The position numbers and the translations under genes are program-made. Below, piece by piece: positions 1 through 5,708 of a stretch of 7,846 bases of DNA; the first letter of the stretch is position 1, and every line of letters starts with the position of its first letter. The notes under the pieces are model-generated. The model searched no databases and was not told where the DNA came from. It saw only the letters and a program-made list of their open reading frames with translations. The stretch lies in contig JAUVLS010000053.1 of NCBI GenBank assembly GCA_030600625.1, forward strand, positions 1 through 7,846, written 5' to 3'. The DNA is from Bacteroidales bacterium (GTDB lineage: Bacteria; Bacteroidota; Bacteroidia; Bacteroidales; UBA12077).

Positions 1-104
1 GTTGATTTTCCACACTGACGCGGGCCCAGAATAACAACAGCAGGAAAAACACTTAAATTTTCTTTTACAAAATGTTCTGTTTTTCGCCGAATTAAATTGC
101 GCAT
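1..104 (-). CDS. AAA_14/DUF4143-type ATPase, N-terminal part only (runs off left edge)
   Basis: The reverse strand from an ATG at 104 reads 34 codons and stays open to the window edge. The peptide begins MRNLIRRKTEHF and reaches the P-loop GPRQCGKST at about residues 27-35 (the last codon is cut by the edge). This is the family's usual Walker A and sits at the usual distance from the start. It resembles the ATPase at 294-1472 most: FPxxxILGPRQxGKST is shared, with Cys where the others have Ser. The frame is closed upstream by a stop at 126-128, so 104 is the only ATG start. A candidate promoter lies at 131-138. Fourth member of this family in the window. Nothing can be said about its C-terminal half. 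Confidence 0.8.
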   Translation of the reverse strand, partial: MRNLIRRKTEHFVKENLSVFPAVVILGPRQCGKS

Positions 105-130
105 ATTGTAAGCCTTGTTTTCAATTTACA

Positions 131-138
131 CAAATTTA
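131..138 (-). promoter_or_regulatory. Candidate Bacteroidetes -7 box for the edge ATPase
   Basis: The minus strand reads TAAATTTG, a match to the Bacteroidetes TAnnTTTG box, ending 26 bases before the ATG at 104. A TTG lies 23 bases upstream, longer than the usual 19-20 spacing, so the match is moderate. It falls in the scar between the epimerase fragment and the ATPase, which suggests the ATPase brought its own promoter. Confidence 0.4.
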
Positions 139-176
139 CAATCTTTTTTTGTTAAAAGAACCAAAGAAAGCTGAAA

Positions 177-254
177 TTATTGCTTTGTTGTATGAATAAA
201 TGGCATCACTTTCATAAAATTTGGACGTGCACCCACTACTGAGATTATCTTCAT
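177..254 (-). pseudogene. wecB: UDP-GlcNAc 2-epimerase, 25-codon N-terminal remnant
   Basis: From an ATG at 254 the minus strand encodes MKIISVVGARPNFMKV followed by about nine residues and a TAA at 177-179. VVGARPxFMK is the hallmark N-terminus of non-hydrolysing UDP-N-acetylglucosamine 2-epimerases (WecB family, usually about 370-390 residues), forming the first beta strand and glycine-rich loop of the UDP-sugar binding fold. The match fades at PFIHTTKQ, so the gene is broken after about 20 codons and nothing downstream resembles the rest of the enzyme. The intact enzyme makes UDP-ManNAc for surface polysaccharides; this piece cannot. It lies 39 bases after the stop of the ATPase at 294-1472 and 72 bases before the next ATPase. 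It differs from the second epimerase fragment at 1666-1896, so the two come from different family members. Confidence 0.75.
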
Positions 255-293
255 TTTACTTAAAGTTATATTGGTAATCAGGATTCTCTCTCA

Positions 294-1472
294 TTATTGT
301 TGGTTTATATTTCCGAAATACTCTTTTATGTATCTTATCGCTTCAGAAATTGAAACAAGCATAATATTTTTTTTCATTTGCCATCCTTCTTTTACAGGAG
401 AAATTACAAGCATTTGCTCAGCTTTTATATCGGACATGCTAATATAGCTACCTTTGCTCAAATTTGGAGAAAGTGAAGATTTACATTCTATAGCCATAAT
501 TTTTGAACCAGATTCTATTACAAAATCAATTTCGGCACCGTGGCTTGTGCGATAAAAATAAAAACGAAGAAATGGAAAATTTGATTTTAAATTGATTAGC
601 ACTAAAGTTTCCCATATCGAACCTAATGCAGGATGTCCCATAAGTTGGTTGAATGAGACAATGTCAAGAAATGAATTTATTAAACCGGTATCAGAAATAT
701 ATATTTTGGGTGATTTGACTATTCGTTTTCCGGTATTTGCCAAATATGGTTGAACTATATCAATCATATACGTTCCTGAAAGCAAATCAATATAGTTTTT
801 CACTGTTGAATTACTGATACCTAGTGAATTTCCAAGCGAAGAATAATTAACTGTTTGACTGTTTACGTGGGCAAGCATTTGCCATAATCTCCTCATTGTT
901 TGCGGCATAATTCCTGACCATTGAAGCAAATCACGCTCAATAAAAGTGGTAATAAAATTTTCGCGCCATCTGATTGAAATATCAATGTTATTTGCAGTCA
1001 AACTTCTTGGAAATCCCCCTTTTACAAGATAATCTTCAAGAGAATAATCATTATCGATTTCGGAGTAAATAAAAGGAGTAAGTTTATGATAACTTATACG
1101 CCCGGCAAGGGTTTCTGAACTTTGTTTGATAAGGTCTTGCGATGCTGACCCAAGTATCATAAAATGCCCATTACCTCCCCATTCGTCAACCATACTTCTA
1201 ATTAATGGAAATAACTCCGGTTTTCGCTGTATTTCATCAATACAAATAAGGTGTTTTTTATTTTTCGAAAAAAACCATTCTGCATCATCAAGTTTGCGTA
1301 AATCAGAAGGCCGTTCAAGGTCTATATATATAGTAGAACGATCGTTTAACTTTTTAGAAATATATTTAGCCAAAGTTGATTTTCCCGATTGCCGGGGGCC
1401 AAGAATAGCAATGACAGGAAAAGCAGATAGACTTTCAATTATTTCCTTTTCTATTAAACGTTGATAATACAT
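294..1472 (-). CDS. AAA_14 / DUF4143 ATPase (392 aa)
   Basis: Full-length member of the AAA_14-DUF4143 family (usual length about 370-420). An N-terminal P-loop ATPase domain has Walker A GPRQSGKST (25-33), Walker B LICIDE (75-80), a sensor-like ILGSAS (106-111) and TLAGR (121-125). Then come FIERDL (177-182), a winged-helix-like middle (about 195-240), and a DUF4143 end with DTGL (261-264). The end shows a PD-(D/E)XK-like set: E288, D316 in AEID, and E329-x-K331 in IECK. The family's function is poorly known; it is commonly found as mobile, multi-copy genes in Bacteroidetes and archaea. A cytoplasmic DNA-acting ATPase is inference. The ATG at 1472 fits the family N-terminus and the promoter at 1492-1499. 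It is more distant from the ATPases at 4127 and 6052 than these are from each other, and is flanked on both sides by epimerase N-terminal fragments. Confidence 0.93.
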   Translation of the reverse strand: MYYQRLIEKEIIESLSAFPVIAILGPRQSGKSTLAKYISKKLNDRSTIYIDLERPSDLRKLDDAEWFFSKNKKHLICIDEIQRKPELFPLIRSMVDEWGGNGHFMILGSASQDLIKQSSETLAGRISYHKLTPFIYSEIDNDYSLEDYLVKGGFPRSLTANNIDISIRWRENFITTFIERDLLQWSGIMPQTMRRLWQMLAHVNSQTVNYSSLGNSLGISNSTVKNYIDLLSGTYMIDIVQPYLANTGKRIVKSPKIYISDTGLINSFLDIVSFNQLMGHPALGSIWETLVLINLKSNFPFLRFYFYRTSHGAEIDFVIESGSKIMAIECKSSLSPNLSKGSYISMSDIKAEQMLVISPVKEGWQMKKNIMLVSISEAIRYIKEYFGNINQQ

Positions 1473-1483
1473 ATTTAAATTGC

Positions 1484-1526
1484 TTACCGTGCAAATTTAG
1501 AAATAAATTTTAGATTTACACGGTAA
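1484..1526. promoter_or_regulatory. Operator-like inverted repeat over the ATPase promoter
   Basis: TTACCGTG (1484-1491) and CACGGTAA (1519-1526) are perfect 8-base inverted arms. The AT-rich inner flanks also pair with a few mismatches (TAAATCTAAA against TCTAAATTTG), giving arms near 17 bases. The repeat ends 12 bases before the ATPase start and covers both the -7 box and the -33 position, as expected of a repressor site. No regulator gene is visible nearby; autoregulation is only a guess. Confidence 0.5.
1492..1521 (-). promoter_or_regulatory. Promoter of the ATPase at 294-1472
   Basis: The minus strand shows a -7 box TAAATTTG (1492-1499), a 19-base spacer, and GTG at 1519-1521 in place of the usual TTG. 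The start codon is 20 bases past the box, giving a very short leader. The promoter sits inside the inverted repeat at 1484-1526. Confidence 0.5.
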
Positions 1527-1665
1527 AAATAGCAAAATTTATATTAGGAATATTTTCTATAACTATCTTTTTTGAAGTTGAACTACGTACAAATTAGCTG
1601 TTTATGGCATTGGAAGTGATTATTTTGTTTTCAATTTTTGTTATTTATAATGAATTTTTAAATAA

Positions 1666-1896
1666 TTACCCCACCTGCTCTACGTGTGTTCCCGAACCAA
1701 TATCCAAATTAATATCAGCATCGGGGATATTAAGAGCTTCAAAAAAAGCTTTTGACATATTTTCATCGTAATGCTGCCCTGTATGTATAATAATTTTGTT
1801 TATCATACCGGAAAATTCATGCCGAATGGCACGGCTTAAAGCAGAGGCTTTGATAATTTGGGGACGTGTACCAATTATAGTTAATAGCTTAATCAT
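1666..1896 (-). pseudogene. wecB: UDP-GlcNAc 2-epimerase, truncated N-terminal fragment (76 aa)
   Basis: The minus-strand frame begins MIKLLTIIGTRPQIIKAS, then HTGQHYDENMS (38-48) and INLDIGSGTH (62-71), and stops after HVEQVG. These are the signature blocks of the non-hydrolysing UDP-GlcNAc 2-epimerase family (WecB/FnlC-like): GTRPQxIK contributes to the UDP-sugar site and HTGQHYD to the active-site cleft. The family is about 370-390 residues long, so only the first fifth remains and catalysis is not possible. The last residues still look native (xxGSGTHxEQ), so the break is sharp. It starts 34 bases after the AbiEii stop, and could be co-transcribed with the AbiE pair. The next gene is an ATPase with its own promoter. 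GTRPQIIK here versus GARPNFMK at 177-254 shows these are not copies of one gene. Confidence 0.85.
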
Positions 1897-1930
1897 TTAA
1901 AATTGTATTGATATTCAAGATTTTCTTTTG

Positions 1931-2653
1931 TTAACTCAAATTTTGCAATTCATTTATAAAATCACTAAAATGAAGTATCCTATTGCTGTTATTTTTACTA
2001 AAGAGCAGATGTTCAAAATCATTCATTTTCATTTTTAAGTTAACCGAATGAAGCAGCTTTTTAACTGATTGCTTTAGTTCTAACAGATTATTAATTCCAA
2101 ATTTTTTTGATAAAAAAGAGTAATCAGGGACTGTTTGGGCAAGTAGAAACATTACATCATAAAAATCACGACCTTTACTACGTGATAATAAAGCTGATAT
2201 TTTCATACTGCACAGTATTTCGTCAGGCGGAACAGGAAAAGGGAAAAAAAAGCCACAACCTTTAATATTTACGATAATTGGCTTATAGTTAATTAATTGA
2301 TCCTGACTTTCAATTTTTATTAAAAAGCGTTCTTCGCGATGTCCGCTTAATCCTAAATTAAATAAAAATTCAGGAAAATAAATATTTCGACGAAATGCTT
2401 TTAACTTAACATTTTTATGGTCTTTAGTTTCTGCTATGTAACCGTTTTTGTTTAAAAATAATAAGACATCATCGGTCATTTGTATAAACTCCTCCCTGGA
2501 TAAGTCTTTACAATCAAAATCAATATCCTCTGAGAACCTATCTATTCCTTTTACTAATCGCAAATTTGTTTCGCCAATAAATGTTAATTTTCTTATATAA
2601 GAAGTTGTTGATAGATAATTTAATATCAATAATTGAATATATTCCTTTAACAT
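1931..2653 (-). CDS. abiEii: AbiEii-type nucleotidyltransferase toxin (main frame, 240 aa)
   Basis: Nucleotidyltransferase of the AbiEii/AbiGii family, the toxin half of type IV toxin-antitoxin and abortive-infection systems. Related toxins transfer nucleotides onto RNA acceptors such as tRNA. Seen here: GETNLRL (27-33, the usual GGTxLR with Glu for the second Gly), RFSEDIDF (39-46) with the metal-binding D43/D45 pair, and KGRDFYD (160-166) near a conserved Lys of the C-terminal helical domain. The frame opens at ATG 2653, but the family normally has about 24 more residues. Those are encoded just upstream, one base out of frame, starting at 2724 (separate entry). So either this is a shortened product, the gene is switched off or slips at an A9 run, or the base is a sequencing error. 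Follows antitoxin AbiEi. Confidence 0.88.
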   Translation of the reverse strand: MLKEYIQLLILNYLSTTSYIRKLTFIGETNLRLVKGIDRFSEDIDFDCKDLSREEFIQMTDDVLLFLNKNGYIAETKDHKNVKLKAFRRNIYFPEFLFNLGLSGHREERFLIKIESQDQLINYKPIIVNIKGCGFFFPFPVPPDEILCSMKISALLSRSKGRDFYDVMFLLAQTVPDYSFLSKKFGINNLLELKQSVKKLLHSVNLKMKMNDFEHLLFSKNNSNRILHFSDFINELQNLS

Positions 2654-2724
2654 ATATTTATGATAAATTGAATTATCCTGAATTTGCTGTGGAAATTTTT
2701 TTTTATTAAATCAATTTCTATCAT
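2654..2724 (-). other. Out-of-frame native 5' end of abiEii with A9 run
   Basis: An ATG at 2722-2724 overlaps the antitoxin stop TGA (2721-2723) as ATGA. It encodes MIEIDLIKK, then reaches nine A residues (2696-2704). Adding one A to this run makes the frame continue as KFPQQIQDNSIYHKYM straight into the toxin at 2653, matching the usual AbiEii start (xxIDxIKKxFP...LKEYxQ). As it stands the ATG is 71 bases from the toxin ATG, two out of frame, and ends at a TAA a few bases inside the toxin. Full toxin would be 264 residues. Confidence 0.75.
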
Positions 2725-3338
2725 AGTTCATAAGCATCAAAAAGCAATTTTACTCGTTTTGTAAGTGCTTTGTTTTTAAATTTAGCAGCAAATTCTTTCA
2801 TTTTATCAATATCTAAATCATTGTGAAGAAAATTCTCATCTAAACGCAATTCTTTCATTTCTTGTATAGTATTATAAAAAGGATAAAGGTAAAGCAAGTC
2901 AAGTAAGGCTTTTTCGGGTTTAGCAAAATTTAAAGTTTTATTTTCAGTTTGTTGTTTTAAATCATAACCAAACATAAACTCTTTTTTTAAAGTTTTATAT
3001 GAATATTCTCCAAAATCATTTTTAAATACTGCTGTTTTTAATGATGTTACACTTGTTATTTGTACAACTGCTTCCGGAATAATACCATAAAACGATAATG
3101 CCGTGTGGAGACTAATGTAAGATGGCTTATATATTCTGTTTGCAAAGTAGTATGAAAATTCCGGTTTGTTTTTATACTCCGGAAATGTATAATATCCTTG
3201 CCTTAACCGGATAAGTAATCCTTTTTTTATCCATCTTGTCAGGTTATTTCTGTTGAAATGTGGCTGCCATGCATAAATTTGATTAATATTGAAGCAAGCA
3301 ATCTCAAACATTTTTTGCTTAAAGTCAAGATAATTCAT
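2721..3338 (-). CDS. abiEi: AbiEi-type antitoxin (205 aa)
   Basis: Antitoxin and transcriptional regulator half of an AbiE system. The N-terminal winged helix-turn-helix (about 1-55) carries the typical NLTRWIKKGLLIRLRQGYY block (32-50), which binds operator DNA. The family's middle motif YISLHTALSFYGIIPE (74-89) and FAKPEKALLDLLYL (138-151) follow; the C-terminal half is the part that antagonises the toxin. Length fits the family (about 190-270). The ATG at 3338 is well placed behind a good promoter (3367-3396). The antitoxin comes first and its stop overlaps the toxin's native ATG, the classic AbiE order for coupled translation. AbiEi proteins generally repress their own operon; no clear operator repeat was found near 3370. 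Lower-GC, Lys-rich composition matches the neighbours. Confidence 0.88.
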   Translation of the reverse strand: MNYLDFKQKMFEIACFNINQIYAWQPHFNRNNLTRWIKKGLLIRLRQGYYTFPEYKNKPEFSYYFANRIYKPSYISLHTALSFYGIIPEAVVQITSVTSLKTAVFKNDFGEYSYKTLKKEFMFGYDLKQQTENKTLNFAKPEKALLDLLYLYPFYNTIQEMKELRLDENFLHNDLDIDKMKEFAAKFKNKALTKRVKLLFDAYEL

Positions 3339-3366
3339 TTTGTTGCATTTTATTTCTGTTACTCAG

Positions 3367-3396
3367 CAAAAATAGTGAATTATAGAAACAAAACAA
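3367..3396 (-). promoter_or_regulatory. Promoter of the abiEi-abiEii operon
   Basis: The minus strand reads TTG (3394-3396), a 19-base spacer, then TATTTTTG (3367-3374), an exact match to the Bacteroidetes TTG-N19-TAnnTTTG consensus. The box ends 28 bases before the antitoxin ATG. This is the best promoter match in the window. Confidence 0.6.
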
Positions 3397-3450
3397 ACTC
3401 TAATGTTTTTTCTCACAGTTTTTTTCTCTCAATTTTTCTGCTGAACCTTC

Positions 3451-3540
3451 TACTGCCAAAGGCAGGCAGGTCGGCGGTCAAGTTTTTTGTTTTTGTCTTT
3501 TTTCTTTCTCCCCCCGCTGCCCTTTGTCCCTAAAGGGATC
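3451..3540. repeat. GC-rich dispersed repeat cluster
   Basis: TACTGCCAAAGGCAGGCA (3451-3468) contains the hairpin CTGCC-AAA-GGCAG and recurs exactly at 5546-5563. A second palindromic piece, GTCCCTAAAGGGATC (3526-3540), follows a pyrimidine-rich run. These sit in the gene-free stretch 3339-3578, which otherwise holds only the abiE promoter and, at 3571-3608, a repetitive CTTTTTACTTTT tract. No T-run follows the hairpins, so they are not typical terminators. Confidence 0.65.
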
Positions 3541-3740
3541 AGCCCACGTGTTATTTTCTCCCAGTCTCCTTTTCCCTTTTACTTTTTACTTTTATCTTTT
3601 CCCTTGTTTCTTTTTACCATAAAATACTTAACTGTATTCTTCACATTTTGTAAAACCAATTCCTTTACCCACGAAACCGGTTTATTTGTCCAGCGTTGAG
3701 GATGAAATGTGAACGTAAAAATAGAACGCTGATTAAACAC

Positions 3741-3758
3741 CTGCCTGCCGGCAGGCAC
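3741..3758. repeat. Palindromic repeat inserted in frame
   Basis: CCTGCCTGCCGGCAGGCA is a near-perfect GC palindrome that lies between the two deacetylase segments and is read as VPAGRQ. Related palindromes occur at 5591-5620 and 7577-7598. Confidence 0.7.
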
Positions 3759-3800
3759 GGTTGTCTTGTTTCTTTTCACTAAAAAATACTTAACAACATT

Positions 3801-3866
3801 ATTATTTTCAGTGAGGGCTTCGCCGTTCCCTTCGGTTCCCGTAAAACGGGACAAGCTATGAGAAGA
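3801..3866. repeat. 66-bp in-frame repeat insertion
   Basis: In the other deacetylase copies LQNVKN is followed directly by TVKYF or VVKYF. Here 66 bases (22 codons, SSHSLSRFTGTEGNGEALTE plus two Asn) separate LQNTKN from NVVKYF. The insert contains the hairpin TCCCGT-AAA-ACGGGA (3837-3851) and GAAGGGAACGGCGAAG. Confidence 0.65.
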
Positions 3867-4126
3867 GTTCTTTGTATTCTGTAAAACCAATTCTTTAAAC
3901 CATGGAAAAGACTTATTTGTCCAGTGTCGATGATAAAATGTGAACATTCCCTTCGACAAGCTCAGGGTAAGTTGTTGTGGAAGCGGATCTACTTCTGCAG
4001 TTTTAATAATATCAAAAATTTCCGTGAAAATTTTCGATTCAAATCACAAAATAATACGTAAATATTTTTTGATTAAGGCCAAATAAAACCTCCATAATAC
4101 TAATTTTAATGCGCATTTGTGCTTTG

Positions 4127-5296
4127 TCAAATCATGGAGGGTTCATTTAAAAATTCCGGAAAATTATTCCACCCAATTAATTGTACATCAGACATATTGA
4201 AAGAACGTTCTCCTGCATATATAAGCTTTTTATGTACTTTATTATTATTTCCAGGAAAGTTTTTAAGGTTTTTAAGATAATCTTTGTTAAAGGTTTCGCC
4301 TCCCTTTATTTCAAGAGCCATAATTTCATCATTTCCTTTTTCAATGATGCAATCTATTTCGGTACCATTGCTTTCTCTCCAGTAATATACCGATGGTCGT
4401 TTACCGGAGTGATGAAGTGATTTAATGATTTCGCTAATTACAAGATTTTCGAACAGTGATCCATAAAGATAATGTGTTCTTATCATATCAGGACTTGTAA
4501 GTCGTAGGAGGAAACAGGCGATTCCTGTATCGTAAAAATATATTTTTGGTGATTTGATTAACCTTTTACTATAATTTTTATGATAAGGTTGTAATTGAAA
4601 AATAATAAAACTCGATTCTAATAATGACAGCCATGCTTTTGCTGTATTTACAGTTATTCCTGTATCGTTTGCCAGAGATGATAAGTTAAGTACCTGCCCG
4701 ATACGACCAGCACATAAGCCTAAAAAGCGAGAAAAGGTATTTAGATTTTCTATAGCTTTTAATGATCGTACATCCCGCTCAATGTATGTTTGCAAGTAAG
4801 ACGGGTAAAAGTCAGGCGCAGCAATTCCGGCATCGTGTAATCGTGGATAAAATCCATTCCATATTGTTTTATTGATATCTAATCCGGAATGTGGTAATTC
4901 TCTTATATCAAATGGAAATAAATGACTGATATGCGCTCTTCCGGCCAGAGACTGTGAGATATGCTCATTCATTAAAAAACTTTGTGAACCTGATAAAATA
5001 TACTGTCCGGGTGTATTCCGTTCGTCTGAAATAACTTGTATGTAGCTAAAAAGTTCCGGAACGTTCTGCGCTTCATCAAAAATGATTCCGGGTCCGTTTG
5101 TTTTTAAAAATCCCATGGGGTCTGATAAAATCATTTCCCTGTAATCAATACGTTCCAGATTAAAATATTGGTATTTTGGAAAAATATTTTTTAATAGAGT
5201 AGTCTTACCTGATTGCCGTGGACCGGTTAAGGAAAGTATAGGGAATTGTTTTAAAATCTTTTTCAGGTAAGGTGCTATGTGACGTTGAATATACAT
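4127..5296 (-). CDS. AAA_14 / DUF4143 ATPase (389 aa)
   Basis: Complete family member. Walker A GPRQSGKTT (25-33), Walker B IIFDEA (71-76), sensor-like LSGSQSF (101-107), SLAGR (116-120), YIERDV (171-176), CAGRIGQ (195-201, in the winged-helix-like region), DTGI (256-259). DUF4143 end with E283, E313-I-D315 and E329-I-K331, the PD-(D/E)XK-like arrangement. It is a close paralogue of the ATPase at 6052-7215: by hand count about 66 of 95 residues agree over 170-264 with no gap. Substrate and role are unknown; ATP-driven DNA or protein remodelling with a possible nuclease end is inference. Start ATG 5296 fits the family and the -7 box at 5322-5329. Upstream lies a fragment of the front half of a deacetylase and downstream a deacetylase C-terminus, so the gene appears to sit inside a destroyed deacetylase gene. 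Confidence 0.93.
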   Translation of the reverse strand: MYIQRHIAPYLKKILKQFPILSLTGPRQSGKTTLLKNIFPKYQYFNLERIDYREMILSDPMGFLKTNGPGIIFDEAQNVPELFSYIQVISDERNTPGQYILSGSQSFLMNEHISQSLAGRAHISHLFPFDIRELPHSGLDINKTIWNGFYPRLHDAGIAAPDFYPSYLQTYIERDVRSLKAIENLNTFSRFLGLCAGRIGQVLNLSSLANDTGITVNTAKAWLSLLESSFIIFQLQPYHKNYSKRLIKSPKIYFYDTGIACFLLRLTSPDMIRTHYLYGSLFENLVISEIIKSLHHSGKRPSVYYWRESNGTEIDCIIEKGNDEIMALEIKGGETFNKDYLKNLKNFPGNNNKVHKKLIYAGERSFNMSDVQLIGWNNFPEFLNEPSMI

Positions 5297-5321
5297 TTTA
5301 TGCTAATTTATAACCGCATTG

Positions 5322-5329
5322 CAAATGTA
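5322..5329 (-). promoter_or_regulatory. Candidate -7 box for the ATPase at 4127-5296
   Basis: TACATTTG on the minus strand matches TAnnTTTG and ends 25 bases before the start codon. No TTG is found at the usual -33 distance. The box overlaps the short palindrome ATGTACAT. Confidence 0.4.
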
Positions 5330-5362
5330 CATACTTTCTAGGTTTAGAAAAAGGGAAAAAGA

Positions 5363-5455
5363 AATTATTTTCGGCTTAAAACGTTCTTTTATTATCTTGA
5401 AAAAGTAGTTTCCTTTAATCCCCAGCTCATATTGTATTTGTGCAAAAAGAACTCC
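5363..5455 (-). pseudogene. Fragment from the N-terminal half of a polysaccharide deacetylase
   Basis: Within a longer open frame (5303-5656, TTG start) about 31 residues read VLFAQIQYELGIKGNYFF followed by KIIKERFKPKII. Polysaccharide deacetylases have the same block after their catalytic HDVD motif (xFAxIQxxLGIKGTYYFR...xxPExI). The HDVD segment itself is missing: ahead of the block lie heptad-like repeats and GC palindromes instead. After KPKII the similarity ends and the frame runs into the ATPase promoter. I read the 117-aa frame as a composite of debris, not a gene. Confidence 0.5.
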
Positions 5456-5468
5456 CCACTGTGCTGAA

Positions 5469-5531
5469 TGACTTTCGAAGTGTGTCAAACTCTTTTCGAT
5501 GTGTGTCAAATGACCTTCGAAGTATGTCAAA
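5469..5531. repeat. Three-unit 21-bp tandem repeat
   Basis: Units 5469-5489, 5490-5510 and 5511-5531 each end in TGTCAAA and contain TTTCGA or TTCGA. On the minus strand they read as heptads HLTYFEG, HLTHIEK, SLTHFES. The period of 21 keeps frame on either strand. It directly abuts the deacetylase fragment at 5363-5455. Confidence 0.75.
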
Positions 5532-5545
5532 TGCTTTTCACCTCC

Positions 5546-5646
5546 TACTGCCAAAGGCAGGCAAGCTTTTATCTTTTTACTTTGAACTTCCTGCCTGTCC
5601 GTCCGACAGGCGGGCGACAGGCAAGCCATGCCGAAGGCAGGCAAGG
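5546..5646. repeat. Nested GC-rich palindromic repeats
   Basis: TACTGCCAAAGGCAGGCA (5546-5563, exact copy of 3451-3468), then CCTGCCTGTCCGTCCGACAG (5591-5610) with GGCGGGC and ACAGGC around it, then GCCGAAGGCAGGCAAGG (5630-5646). Together they form a dense, high-GC island in AT-rich DNA, with several overlapping inverted repeats. Confidence 0.65.
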
Positions 5647-5652
5647 TTATCT

Positions 5653-5708
5653 TCAACCCCTTAACTTATTCAGGAAATATTTAACAACATTCTTCACATT
5701 TTGTAAAA
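5653..5708 (-). pseudogene. Last codons of a polysaccharide deacetylase gene
   Basis: The minus strand reads FLQNVKNVVKYFLNKLRG and then TGA at 5653-5655. This matches the LVLQNVKNTVKYFM end of the copies at 3600-3719 and 7398-7721. Everything before FLQN is replaced by the nucleotidyltransferase gene, whose frame overlaps these bases. Confidence 0.65.

Larger units (their letters stand above)
3579..4043 (-). pseudogene. Two fused C-terminal remnants of polysaccharide deacetylase genes
   Basis: One open frame (ATG-started part 3579-3959, 126 aa; open up to a stop at 4044-4046) carries two homologous segments. Segment B (about 3765-4043) reads IFTEIFDIIKTAE...LPQQ, FYHRHWTNK and WFKELVLQNTKN. 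Segment A (about 3600-3719) reads TFHPQRWTNK, WVKELVLQNVKN and VKYFMVKRNK. DIIKxAE...LP..xxxTFHPQRWTDxPxxWxKELVxQNxKNxxK is, from my knowledge of the family, the C-terminus of polysaccharide-deacetylase proteins in surface-polysaccharide loci. The catalytic domain is absent. Differences among copies fall mostly on third codon positions, so the ancestors were real coding genes. Repeats are inserted in frame: SLSKG at 3949-3967, a 22-codon block at 3801-3866, VPAGRQ at 3741-3758. Ends in a Lys-rich tail made from an AAAAGT repeat. Family identity is less certain than the fragment relation. Confidence 0.65.

Noticed and set aside
1126..1464. Plus-strand open frame of 112 codons opposite the ATPase at 294-1472
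   Set aside because: Antisense shadow of a gene with clear family motifs; no recognisable domain and no promoter.
3258..3699. Two overlapping plus-strand open frames, rich in Phe and Leu
   Set aside because: They arise from pyrimidine-rich repeat DNA and the reverse of AbiEi; composition is that of low-complexity sequence, not a membrane protein with defined segments.
3837..3851. TCCCGT-AAA-ACGGGA hairpin as a terminator
   Set aside because: No T-run follows on either strand, and it lies inside an open frame as part of a dispersed repeat.
4089..4140. CCTCCAT and ATGGAGG inverted pair around the ATPase stop
   Set aside because: Seven-base arms with a 38-base loop and no T-run; likely chance.
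5303..5656. 117-codon minus-strand frame as a real gene
   Set aside because: It needs a TTG start, passes through GC palindromes and tandem repeats, and ends within the next gene's promoter region. Only residues near 68-98 resemble a known family.
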